From Clusia tigrina (Eukaryota > Arthropoda > Insecta > Diptera > Clusiidae), in contig OV050030.1 of assembly GCA_920105625.2 (NCBI GenBank), positions 168,513,315 through 168,577,314 on the forward strand: a DNA stretch of 64,000 nucleotides. The letters run 5' to 3'. Below are positions 19,204 to 28,428 of this stretch, piece after piece; the stretch's first letter is position 1, and each line of letters opens with the position of its first letter. Under the pieces are notes generated by a model. That model saw only the letters and a program-made list of their open reading frames with translations. It was not told where the DNA came from and did no database searches. Position numbers and translations under genes: made by a program.

Positions 19204-20963
19204 ATGCTTAGCGGCGACTCCCCGTCGACTGTTGATCGATCGGTCGACGATTTGACCACAGCTTTTATAAGAGCCTCTCATGCCACTTGCATTATTCACG
19301 AACCACGGGGCAAAGCTAAACCTCCGTGGTGGAACTCAGAAATTGCAAGCCTTCGCAAAACTTGTAGAATGCTCTTCAACAAAGCTAAAGTTACAACTGA
19401 TTGGGCCCTAAACAAAAATAGTTTAAATACGCCATTAGGCGAGGGAAACGAGCATCATGGAGGGAATTTTGCGAAGGCATTGAATCTGCATCCGAGGCTA
19501 GGCGTATTCGAAAAATTATCCACACCACTAACAAAGCCCTTGACTGTATCCAAACACCAGATGGCAGCTGGACTCTCTCAAGCGCCGAAACCCTTGATAT
19601 CCTACTGGACACTCACTTCCCAGGGAGCGTAGCCTCAATAGAAGAAGCACTCTATCAAGTGGATCAGGTTACCCAGATAGCCTCTCGACATTCCAAATGA
19701 CAGAAAGTCACCTTGAGTGGTCTATTCAAACCATTAAGCCAGACAAGTTCCTCGCCGGATGGCATCATTCCTGCCGATATCCAAAATGGGATCATCCTTC
19801 TATGGCTGCCACAAACATACAATGCAAGCCGCAGATTGCAATATATGCGCCAGCGTATGACTCGGGTCGTCTTCATCCCGAAAGTGGGGTAGGCCTCACA
19901 CACCAAACCTAAGGATTATAGACCCATAAGTCTAACTCCTTTCTTCTCAAGGTTATAGAAAGAGCTCTTGACCTACATATCAGGATATCGATCAACCCTT
20001 CTTTTCTCTCTGAATCTCAATACGCCTATTCTAAGGCAAATTGGTTGAAACAGTTGAAAATTCATTCTCTCATTTCTCAAGTTGACAAATCCTTAGCGTT
20101 CAAGGAATTCACACTTGCCATATTTCTGGACATCGAGGAAGCATTCAACAATGTATGTCCCATTTCCGCACTCTATAACCTTGACCTGAACTCTGGCCGT
20201 CTTAAATTTATAGAGCTTCTACTAAAATCTAGACTCATCACTTCCAAGGTCGGCAGTACCCAAACAAGGAGGGTGGCCATGAGGGGCACGCCGCAAAGGG
20301 GTGTTTTATCACTCATTCTCTGGAATCTGGCAGTTAACACAATACTGGTTAGATTGGAATCTATTGGATGCAAGGTGATAGCCTATGCGGACGACATAGG
20401 AAATCGCAGCTTCCGGCAAATTCCCCCAAACACTTTCCGAAAAACTTAACTATTCACTTTCTATTGTGTCGAAGTGGTGTCGGGAATTCGAACTTGGGAT
20501 TAAACCATCCAAAACCGAGGCTATGCTTTTCACTACTAAGTACAAAATTTCAAGGTTTACAATGCCTAGTCTAAACGGCACTCCGCTCTCTTGGTGCACA
20601 CACGTTAAGTACTCGTTCCTGATTCTCGGCCCAAATCTTAATTGGAAAGCCAATCTAGCTCAGATGGCACGTAAAGCAATATGCGCTATATACTGCTGTA
20701 GAAGAGCAGTTGGAGCAAGATGCGGACTTCATCATCTAGTCGTGGTCTGGCTCTACACGGTCATCGTCGAACCCAACTTGTTATACGGGCCGGTCTTTTG
20801 GTGGCAAGTTCTCGAAAAGGCCTGTAATATGAAACCCCTCGATAAAATCAGAAGACCCATTGCTCTACTGAGCACTGGCGCTCTTCGTTCCAAACCTACG
20901 AAAGCTCTTTTTGCCATGCTTTACAGACTACCTTCGGGGCTCCTGGTTCAGCAAGCAAGTTGA
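19204..20963 (+). pseudogene. RT domain of LOA/I-like ORF2
   Basis: Three open segments cover the RT. 19204-19632 holds the pre-RT linker (KPPWWNSEI). 20045-20449 holds the palm: AIFLDIEEAFNNV, then RGTPQRGVLSLILWNL, and YADD in VIAYADDIGN. 20466-20963 holds the thumb (KPSKTEAMLF and the usual LNW...A region). The GTPQRG box differs from the usual GCPQGG. Frame breaks lie near 19630, 19690-20040, 20440 and 20960. The enzyme is inactive. Confidence 0.78.
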
Positions 20964-21040
20964 CGGCGATTAGACTTAACGCATAAGGCCATACCTCTAT
21001 TCTGAATCAGGAGCCACCTGTCCCCAATTTTATCGATTAC

Positions 21041-21874
21041 ATGTCGGTCTATCCCGATTTGAACAGGGAATGCGACCTCACTATTCCAAGCAGAAATGAC
21101 TGGACTTCAAAAGACTTAACCGTCGGTGAAACGGTCGATATCTATACCGACGGTTCCAAACTTGGACGTAGAGTCGACAGTGGTATCTTTTCCGAAAAAC
21201 TGGACTTAGAAATCTCTCTTCATCTCCCTGACCATTGCAGCGTCTTTCAGGCTGAGGTCATGGCCATTTATCACGCAGTTATCATGTTAAAAAGTAGAGA
21301 AATTAGCTCATCTCTGGGAGACGAGGCCGTATCAGTCAAGGCAATGAAAGGCTGTCCCCAAGGCGGTGTGTTGTCACCCCTTCTATGGTCTTTAGTTATT
21401 GACGATATCTTAGTCAAACTACAAGGGTTAAGCTTCGAGGCAAGTGGATATACTGACGATATTGCTGTCATTATCAGCGGCAAGTTTGACAGAGCAGTAT
21501 CCGACATTATGAATCAGGCTCTAACCTTCATCTCAGATTGGTGTCGCGCAGAGGGGTTATGCATGAATCCTAGCAAAACCATTCTCGTTCCTTTTACAAA
21601 CAGATTAAAATTAAACCTTGGTACAATAGCTATTGAGGGAATCAATATAGAATATTCCAATGAGGTCAAATGTATAGGTGTAGTTCTGGATAAGCGACTG
21701 AATTGGAACTCTCACCGAAATTCAGTGATAAACAAAGACACAAGAGCAATGTGGGCCTGTCGGAGTCTCTTTTGTAGAACATGGGTTCTAGACCCAAAAA
21801 TGATACACTGGATGTATGTAATGATGGTTAGACCAATCATTACCTACCTATGCATCCCTTGTGTGGTGGCGTAA
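21041..21874 (+). CDS. Chimeric ORF: RNase H start fused to a second RT
   Basis: This is a 277-codon open frame with domains in the wrong order. Codons 1-85 are the start of an RNase H (DIYTDGSKLG with the first catalytic Asp, then CSVFQAEVMAIYHAV with the Glu). Codons from about 95 on are an RT palm and thumb from a related element: GCPQGGVLSPLLWSL, then GYTDDIAVI (YTDD in place of YADD) and SKTILVPFTNR. Natural elements have RT before RNase H. The join near 21300-21325 is in frame, so the ORF stays open, possibly by chance. The RNase H lacks its later Asp and His, so it is not active. Confidence 0.75.
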   Translation: MSVYPDLNRECDLTIPSRNDWTSKDLTVGETVDIYTDGSKLGRRVDSGIFSEKLDLEISLHLPDHCSVFQAEVMAIYHAVIMLKSREISSSLGDEAVSVKAMKGCPQGGVLSPLLWSLVIDDILVKLQGLSFEASGYTDDIAVIISGKFDRAVSDIMNQALTFISDWCRAEGLCMNPSKTILVPFTNRLKLNLGTIAIEGINIEYSNEVKCIGVVLDKRLNWNSHRNSVINKDTRAMWACRSLFCRTWVLDPKMIHWMYVMMVRPIITYLCIPCVVA

Positions 21875-22029
21875 AACAACACAAGAATCTGGTAAGAAAA
21901 TACTTACAAGATTTCAAAGGCAGGCTTGCGTGCATAGTAGTTTGGATAGTTGTGATCACGTGTATCATTAATGACAAATGTAGTATGACACAAAAGATTC
22001 TTTAGGTCGCAGTGCCGGCAAACTACTGA
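21875..22029 (+). pseudogene. Decayed end of the second LOA/I-like RT
   Basis: The thumb continues in other frames for about 90 bp (a WWRKTTQESGKKILTRFQRQ-like reading) and then becomes unrecognisable. The expected RNase H does not follow. Confidence 0.5.
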
Positions 22030-22791
22030 AACAAAATTATTATTATTATTACCTTAATGTAGAAATTAATAAATAAATATACATACATACTATGTTGGCT
22101 TTCAATGAACGGTGAATGCAAAATTGAACAACAGCAGTAACTAAGTCTTGCAAGATGTAGGGGGATTTGCAGGCAAAACAATGTAGCGAGTGAGGAAATC
22201 CATGCATATAAGCGAATGCCGACGCGAATTGAACTGCTAACAAACGGCAGACTACTACAACAAGATTGCAAGTGGCGTACGTATCCAATTTGAACGATTT
22301 TTCCTGCTAGCACGAAACTTAGGATGTGTGGGAGTACAAATAAGCAAGCAAAATGACGTATTTTAAGAGATTGAATTCAACTGATTCATTAAAAGGCATA
22401 CTAATACCGTACAAGCAAAAATAGTTCAAAAGGAATGAGTGAACATTATATTAAGTGTAATAATAACTAGCATTAAGTGCGTGAGTGTGTATGTGTATAT
22501 TTACAAGAGTGCATACTTAAATCCACAGTACTAAAAGATGTTCGTTCTTGATGTCCAAAAACAAGTTTAACGTCAAAGATTTTAATCAAATCATTAGGGA
22601 TTGAAAAGGAAAAGCCGCTAAAATATTTTATCTCAATCATAAATACTTTCAAATCAATGCAATAACACCCTTGACTCAATTGTTTTTAATATTTTCACTT
22701 CTACGTAAGGGAAATTCGTGAAAATGATTTTTAACTATTTAACAAAACAAAATTTTACTATAGTTAAAAATTGAATTTTATATATAATAAT
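22030..22791. other. Unassigned AT-rich sequence
   Basis: Between the RT relic and BEL element 1 there are 760 bp with a short ATT repeat (about 22038-22052) and a TACA/TGTA-rich patch, but no ORF with recognisable content, tRNA or LTR. It may be host sequence. Confidence 0.5.
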
Positions 22792-22795
22792 AATA

Positions 22796-22965
22796 TGTTG
22801 CGTTAATATACCTTTTACGAAAAAAACAAAGGAAAGTTTGCGGGATGATGCGTGCTTACCGATCGTCGTTTGCTTTAATAAGAAAGTATTTTTCTAAAGT
22901 TAGAATTTAAGTACAAGCATTTTAGAACTAAGTACAGTAAGCGAAAGGCAACTTACGCGCTAACA
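22796..22965 (-). repeat. 3' LTR of BEL-1 (170 bp)
   Basis: It matches 28048-28228 over its length. It lacks an 11-bp stretch present in the 5' LTR (AGAGAAGCA region) and has a few base changes. LTR ends are TG..CA. Confidence 0.92.
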
Positions 22966-23061
22966 TGCCGCCAGCCTTGAATTAAGTTCAATATACATTT
23001 CATTAATTACGTGATACAATATAAAGATAATACATATAAGTGGCTAATATAAAATTGTCAG

Positions 23062-23730
23062 CTAAACTCCTTCATCGAATAGATCCCCCTTCGTTGGCAA
23101 GCGGCAAAGTTTCACTGCAGGACGAACACATTCTCCATCTGTGGTTCTAATGGTGGCAACTCGTATAAGACCGTCTGCTCCTGGATGACACTTTAATACC
23201 CTGCCAAGTTTCCATATAGTTGGAGGAATATGATCATCATGGATGACAACAACATCATCTACTTGCAGGTTGGGCTTTTGACGAAACCATTTGACCCTGC
23301 GTTGCAGACTGATGAGATATTCGTCACGCCATCGTCGCCAAAAATGTTGTCTCGTAGTGGAGATTGCATGCCAACGTTGGTAAATATTGGCCTCATTGAC
23401 TTCAGTTTCAGGCTCTGGCAATGCTCTCAATGGCTCACCAAGTATAAAGTGACCAGGCGTTAGGACTTCCAAGTCATCCACGTCGGATGCATGTGAACAG
23501 AGGGGCCGCGAGTTGACACAAGCTTCGACTTCTGTTAAGAGCGTATTGAATTCTTCAAATGTCAGCAACGTATCACCAAGAACTCTTCTAAGGTGATATT
23601 TGATACGCTTAATGCCAGTTTCCCAATAGCCACCCATGTGAGGAGCATTAGGTGGGTTAAAATGCCAAGTTATGTTGCAGTCTATAAAATATCTGCTCAC
23701 GGTCTTATCAGCCATGCATTGACGGAGCAT
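23062..23730 (-). pseudogene. BEL-1 integrase C-terminal part
   Basis: It is in the same frame as 23734-24756, separated by one TGA. It holds the catalytic Glu in PHMGGYWETG, the conserved LLTEVEACVNSRPL block and the C-terminal chromatin-like domain (VVVIHDDHIPPTIWKLGRV). It ends at the normal pol end (RLPTKGDLFDEGV). No env follows; about 95 bp of 3' UTR leads to the LTR. Confidence 0.85.
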
Positions 23731-23733
23731 GAC

Positions 23734-24756
23734 TCATAGTTCCTTCTCAGCACCGACAAAATTCGTGCCGTTATCAGAATGCATATGTTGGCAGTAGCCT
23801 CTTCTGTTAACGAATCGTTTGAAAGCGTTGATAAAAGCTACAGACGTTAAGTCGCCTACAAATTCAATGTGCATGGCACCGGTGCTCATACATATAAATG
23901 AGCAGATGTAATCTTTTACCGCTTTTGCTCCTCTACCAGCTAAAAATTTGTAGGAGTATGGGCCTGCGAAATCTACTGCACAGTGGAGGAAACAACGTGA
24001 ATATGTCAAACGGTTAATTGGCAAATCGGCCATGGATTGTTGGAGCGTTTTACGATTTAATCGCTTGCATTTAGCGCAATGGCGATATACCCTTCGTACC
24101 CAACATTCTGGGGGAAGCACCTCGTGAATTGAAGCCACTCTATTAGCTACAAAAGTGGACCAACGACTTGGATGTCCTTGTAGCCAAGCTAGAGTGATGG
24201 TGGAATCAGTCCAAGCATTTAGTGGAATATTTTCAATACCCAAACTGGACACCACATATCGCGTAAGTTTAGCAGCGAGATGTGCTGCGCAAAGTTCCAA
24301 ACGAGGTAATGTGGTTGGCTTCAGTGGTGCAACTTTAGTTCGAGCAGCAACCAACGTGACAACGATGTCACCTAATTCGTCAACCGTTCGGGTGTAAAGT
24401 GCAGCTGCATAAGCGCTCTCAAATGCATCAGCAAAAATATAAAATTCCGTGAATAATCCAGGTTGTCCGGTGCCAATCCAGCGAGACAATTTAAGTGTAG
24501 AGATTTTCAGTAGATCGTTGCGATGGGCAAGCCATTGTTGAGCACTAGTCGCGGGTACTGAGTCGTCCCAATCAACATTTGTTTGCCAGATTTGTTGAAA
24601 CCAGATTTTAGCCTTTATGGTGCATGGTGCTATCAGGCCCAGTGTATCGAATAAGGTACTGGCATCGGACAGAAAAGCTCTTTTAGAGAAAATTGTAGAA
24701 AGTTCTTTCAGGCATAGGGTGAAAGTTAAGCAGTCTGTATTCCATATTATACCCAA
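23734..24756 (-). pseudogene. BEL-1 RT end, RNase H and integrase start, internally deleted
   Basis: This contains the RT tail (FDTLGLIAPCTIKAK), RNase H (FADAFESAYAAALY, LPRLELCAA, AWTDSTITLAWL) and then jumps from PPECW to VYRHCAKCKRL of the integrase zinc domain. The bridge, with the two zinc-binding histidines and several dozen other residues, is missing. The core has DFAGPYSYKF and HSDNGTNFVG, giving the first two catalytic aspartates. It ends with TGA at 23734-23736, after which the same frame continues. The protein could not be an active integrase. Confidence 0.82.
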
Positions 24757-24779
24757 AGTACGAACATCTTGATCGTCAG

Positions 24780-25610
24780 CTAGGAGGTAGGCATTTGTTT
24801 TTGAAATGTGTGGTTCAGATCAGCTAGATCCTTGCAATTAGTTGCCCACTTTCGTAGCTCGAAACCACCAGTACAACATACCGTGTAAATATCTTTCTGC
24901 AAGTTAATGAGCGTCTTAGCAGACGGGGCACCTGTGAGCAAATCGTCCATATAGAAATCACGGCAAATAACATGTGTGACTTCCTTGTACTTCTCGGCGA
25001 CATCTATGGCAGTTTGTTGCAGCGATTTGATGGACAAGTGTGATGCGGCGGCTACTCCATATGTAACGCGTAACATACGAAAATCTTGGATCGGCTCGTC
25101 CGACCTTTCTCGCCATACTACACGCTGATAATTTGTATGATCATCAGACACAAGAACCTGGCGGTACATTTTTTCCACGTCAGTCGTCTTGGCAAAGCGA
25201 TGCTTTCTAAAACTCAGCAGAATAGAAAGAAGCTCTTGCTGAAGCGAAGGCCCGATCATCAGAGAACTATTACGAGAGTAACCTGTGGGAGATTTCATTG
25301 AAGCATTGAATACGACACGTAACTTGGTCGTTGAGCTCGTAGTCTTCAACATTGAATGGTGAGGCATGTAGTAGCATTTCGCCGGTAAATCATACACCTT
25401 TTCCATGTGCCCCATTTGAATTAGTTCTCGCATGAATTCAGTGTACATTAAACGAAGGATTTCATCCGTGCTGAATCGCCTCTCCATTCGCTGTAAGCTT
25501 CGAACTGCAATAGAGCGTGATTCACCAAATGGCATATCATTCTTTAAAGGCAATCGAACAAAAAAGCGGCCGTCTGGTGCGCGACGGTGGGTTTTGTTAG
25601 TGTTCTTCAC
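24780..25610 (-). pseudogene. BEL-1 reverse transcriptase segment
   Basis: The open frame begins at a conserved THRRAPDGRFFVRLPLK block and contains TTKLRVVFNAS, the palm TTDVEKMYRQVLV and the catalytic FYMDDLLTG (YMDD). It ends at 24780 in a frameshift, after which the next frame resumes with TLGIIWNTDC. A second frameshift near 25615-25640 separates it from Gag-protease. The palm and catalytic box look intact, but the enzyme is separated from its neighbours by frame breaks. Confidence 0.85.
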
Positions 25611-25640
25611 AATGTAACTCTTCTGAATTTAAATGCCTTT

Positions 25641-27581
25641 TCATCGGAATCTCTTCCATTTCCCAGAATTTCTGACGACTCGTTCTAAACGGAAATCGCA
25701 ATGTAGATTTCGGATATCCAATTTTCGAAGAAATGGTCCTTCACAACCAAAGAGAACCCAACCGAAGACGGTTTTCTGTACCAATGGTGTATCTGGTGGT
25801 CCCTTACCCAATTCAGTCAGGAGGAACTTGCCCATTTCATCTGTTCCAATCAAAATGTCGAGACGTTCTGGTTTTGAAAGCAGTGGATCTGCGAGCGGTA
25901 AGTTCTGGATATGGTCCCAGTCTGTTACCTGTAAATGGGTGGACGGCAAGTCATTAGTTATTTTCGGCAGAATAATTACCTCCATTTGGAAAAGTTCTTC
26001 GTATGATGAAGGCGGCAGTGTAACCGTTGTTTCTCCTCTCGCCCTACCTCCTTGTGCGGACCCAATCCCCGACACAACATCAGATGATCGCCTTGGTAAA
26101 TGTAGTCGCTGCACACAAGACTCTGTTATAAAAGAAGCATGCGAACCATTGTCAAACAATACTCTAGCAGTTTGCCATCGTCCTGCGTTATCTTGCACAT
26201 TAACGCGAGCGGTGGCCAATAATACCACCTTTTCAGCATAAACCTCCACAGCGTCAGAAGATTCCGCAACTGTTATTTGCATAGGAACAGCAGATTTTAC
26301 CTTCGTAGCGTCGAGCATTGCGGTTAATACTGGTTGACCACCATTCGTTGGGTTAAGTGAACAAATAGAGCGGTTCTTGGCGGTGTTATGAGAAATTTCG
26401 GCGCTCTTTGCAGTCACCATGTCGCACCTGTCGTGCAAGAGTGTATGATGGCGTTCACGACAAATACGACACGTTGATGTACTATTGCATTTGGTCTTAT
26501 AATGCCCGAAGCTCAAACAATTCAAGCACGCACCTTTTTTTCTGACAAGTTGAAGTCTTGCAGTGGCGTTAAGTGATTTAAATTTATCACAAATATAAAT
26601 TTTGTGCGCGGCTCCACAACATAAGCAGGAATTAAAGCTGCCAGACGTAGTAGTTAAACTTGAAGGTAAATCATTTCGATCTCCAGTCACATGCAACACA
26701 TTTGTTGGGCGTTGCAATCTACTAGCGGCTTTTCTTGGAAGCGGTAATGAATTAGATGTTAACAACATCTCGAGTGAATGGCAACGAGTTTCCAGAAATG
26801 CTTGTAACTGTTCAAAATGCGGCAAATCATTTGTGAGCAATGACAATTCCCACTGCTTTCTCGTTTCGTACGCCAATTTGGACACAGTAACATGGACAAT
26901 CCAATCGTCCCAAAACTCCACTGGACGACCTAGAGCACGCAAGGCTCTTATATGTTGTAGTAACGGGTGCAGCACGCGCTTAATATTGTTAGCTGAATCG
27001 TCGCCTGCCGTTTCAACAGAGAAAATTGCCCGAAAATAGTGCTCTACAATAACCCGTAGATTATTGTATCTGGATTTGAGAAGGCTCCAAGCTTCCGCAT
27101 AGTTTGCGTCACAAACCTTCAAGTTTTCAATAACTTGCAGAGCTTCTCCTTTCAAACAGCTTACCAAATAATGCATTTTTTGCATGTTGAATAGATTAAC
27201 ATTCGAATCGATTAGCGAGTGGAATGAATCATAAAAAACAACCCATTCAGTAGAATCACCAGAAAAAGAAGGCAGTTCTATTTTTGGTAGTTGTATACTC
27301 GTAGATGCTGAAATAGGAGCTACGTTCCTCATAGTAGGTTCAATGTCAGCATCATGGAGAAAACGATCAAAATTTGAAAGAGCGCTGATGTACCATGCCT
27401 CAGCCTGGCTACGGACATTGTCCTCCGCATCAGCGCTTTCAGGCCCACACGCTACCTCAACTCGCTCTTGAGCTGAGTTGAAACGAACAAAACTTGCAGA
27501 TGACCTTTGATCATAGTTCGGTCGAGTGCCGATAAATCTTGGCTTGTTTTCATAAAGCGTTTTATCGAGTTCCGAGCACAA
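25641..27581 (-). CDS. BEL-1 Gag-protease
   Basis: This long open frame of 646 codons encodes, in order, a DUF1759-type BEL Gag (PKIELPSFSGDSTEWVVF, then LKGEALQVIENL), a zinc region (CLCCGAAHKIYICDKF, then CLNCLSFGHYKTKC and CRICRERHHTLLH), and a retropepsin (LFDNGSHASFI, with N in place of the usual S/T next to D, i.e. D-N-G). The C-terminal part (ILIGTDEMGKFL and a TVFGWVLFG block) is the BEL linker to RT. The frame stops at 25641; the reading continues in another frame into RT. It is nearly intact, but D-N-G at the active site is atypical. Confidence 0.85.
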   Translation of the reverse strand: MCSELDKTLYENKPRFIGTRPNYDQRSSASFVRFNSAQERVEVACGPESADAEDNVRSQAEAWYISALSNFDRFLHDADIEPTMRNVAPISASTSIQLPKIELPSFSGDSTEWVVFYDSFHSLIDSNVNLFNMQKMHYLVSCLKGEALQVIENLKVCDANYAEAWSLLKSRYNNLRVIVEHYFRAIFSVETAGDDSANNIKRVLHPLLQHIRALRALGRPVEFWDDWIVHVTVSKLAYETRKQWELSLLTNDLPHFEQLQAFLETRCHSLEMLLTSNSLPLPRKAASRLQRPTNVLHVTGDRNDLPSSLTTTSGSFNSCLCCGAAHKIYICDKFKSLNATARLQLVRKKGACLNCLSFGHYKTKCNSTSTCRICRERHHTLLHDRCDMVTAKSAEISHNTAKNRSICSLNPTNGGQPVLTAMLDATKVKSAVPMQITVAESSDAVEVYAEKVVLLATARVNVQDNAGRWQTARVLFDNGSHASFITESCVQRLHLPRRSSDVVSGIGSAQGGRARGETTVTLPPSSYEELFQMEVIILPKITNDLPSTHLQVTDWDHIQNLPLADPLLSKPERLDILIGTDEMGKFLLTELGKGPPDTPLVQKTVFGWVLFGCEGPFLRKLDIRNLHCDFRLERVVRNSGKWKRFR

Positions 27582-27684
27582 TCTCTCACTTTAATGTCTG
27601 ACATATTTTAGCAATAAGAACAATATTGAAATCAACACACAAAAAAAGTAAAATAATAATGTCTAATAACTTTTTTTAACCTTA

Positions 27685-27960
27685 AAAAGCGGCGCGTGTT
27701 CGCGGGAGTCTCACTTTCCCGTTGCACTGAAAATTTAAATAGCGGCGCGTGTTCGCGGGAGTCTCACTTTCCCGTTGCACTGAAAGTTTAAATAGCGGCG
27801 CGTGTTCGCGGGAGTCACTTTCCCGTTCCACTGAAAGTTTAAATAGCGGCGCGTGTTCGTGGGAGTTTTAACCTTAAAGAGCGGCGTGTGTTCGCGGGAG
27901 TCTCAATATCCCGTTGCAATGAAAGTTTAAATAGCGGCTCGTGGTCTCACTATACCGATT
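27685..27960 (-). repeat. About 54-bp tandem array in BEL-1 leader
   Basis: About five units carry the core GCGGCGCGTGTTCGCGGGAG and then a CCCGTTGCACTGAAAGTTTAAATA-like part. The fourth and fifth units are diverged or truncated. The array sits in the 5' untranslated leader between primer site and Gag start. Its GC-rich core stands out from the AT-rich surroundings. Confidence 0.88.
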
Positions 27961-28023
27961 TGTTTGCGGATAGAATCTTTATCTTTATTTTATTACAATT
28001 TATTTTAATAAACAACAAAAATT

Positions 28024-28042
28024 AATCCGGCTCGAAGCAACA
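28024..28042 (-). promoter_or_regulatory. Primer-binding site of BEL-1, tRNA-Tyr-like
   Basis: On the minus strand, five bases from the LTR, TGTTGCTTCGAGCCGGATT matches the complement of the fly tRNA-Tyr 3' end as I recall it, with two mismatches in the first five bases. The match supports the element's direction. Confidence 0.6.
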
Positions 28043-28047
28043 TAAAA

Positions 28048-28228
28048 TGTTGCGTTAATATACCTTTTACGAAAAAAACAAAGGCCAGTTTGCGGGATGA
28101 TGCGTGCTTACCGATCAGCGTTTGCTTTAATAAGAAAGTATTGTTCTAAAGTTAGAATTTAAGTACAAGCAAGAGAAGCAAATTTTAGAACTAAGTACAG
28201 TAAGCGAAAGGCAACTTACGCGCTAACA
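28048..28228 (-). repeat. 5' LTR of BEL-1 (181 bp)
   Basis: This is the upstream LTR of the minus-strand element, adjacent to the primer site at 28024-28042. It is short, as in several fly BEL families. Confidence 0.92.
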
Positions 28229-28360
28229 AATACGTACTTGGTATATCAAAAATATATAACTACTCCTCTCAAAAGTACATTGTACTCTTTCTAAATAACT
28301 AACTTATATATTTTTTACGTATCCATATACATAACTATTAACAGAAATTAATGTTATGCC

Positions 28361-28366
28361 TTTATT
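28361..28366 (-). terminator. Probable poly(A) signal of Rtf1
   Basis: The minus strand reads AATAAA 63 nt after the Rtf1 stop codon, a normal place for the polyadenylation signal. It lies 130 bp from the BEL-1 LTR, so the signal is not disrupted. Confidence 0.55.
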
Positions 28367-28428
28367 TATGTTGTTGGGACAAATTATTACTAAACAATAC
28401 AGAGTTATAAATATCAACTTATATAAAG

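Larger units (their letters stand above)
9350..19458. repeat. Right arm of large inverted duplication (split by an LTR element)
   Basis: This is the reverse complement of 3245-6985, interrupted by the 6.4-kb LTR retrotransposon at 9995-16403. Removing the LTR element and one copy of its gtac duplication restores collinearity with the left arm. Relative to the left arm it has a 25-bp deletion near 9860 and lacks the 4-bp insertion near 9715. It ends at 19458, where right-arm sequence continues into more LOA/I-like ORF2 while the left arm meets the numt. Confidence 0.9.
18255..21300 (+). mobile_element. LOA/I-like non-LTR retrotransposon (EN-RT-RNase H), decayed
   Basis: On the plus strand this carries, in order, a short ORF1-like end, the endonuclease, the RT and the start of RNase H. 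It is the sequence into which R1-like copy R is joined at its 5' side. The part up to 19458 is repeated in the left arm. Stops and frame changes are spread along it, so it is an old copy. The RNase H is cut at about 21300 by a junction with another RT fragment. Confidence 0.75.
22796..28228 (-). mobile_element. BEL/Pao LTR retrotransposon 1, decayed
   Basis: On the minus strand: 5' LTR 28048-28228, leader with a tandem array, Gag-protease, RT, RNase H and integrase, 3' LTR 22796-22965. The LTRs begin TGTTGCG and end GCTAACA. The aata on each outer side (22792-22795 and 28229-28232) is a probable target duplication. A long internal deletion joins RNase H to integrase, and several frameshifts are present. 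It lies about 200 bp downstream of the Rtf1 stop codon in the same orientation. Confidence 0.9.

Noticed and set aside
3245..19458. Inverted arms as terminal inverted repeats of a giant DNA transposon
   Set aside because: Arms consist of non-LTR retrotransposon sequence, no transposase lies between them, and no target duplication flanks them.
22466..22700. Small minus-strand ORF near 22473-22679
   Set aside because: Low-complexity, AT-rich, no splice or promoter context and no recognisable domain.
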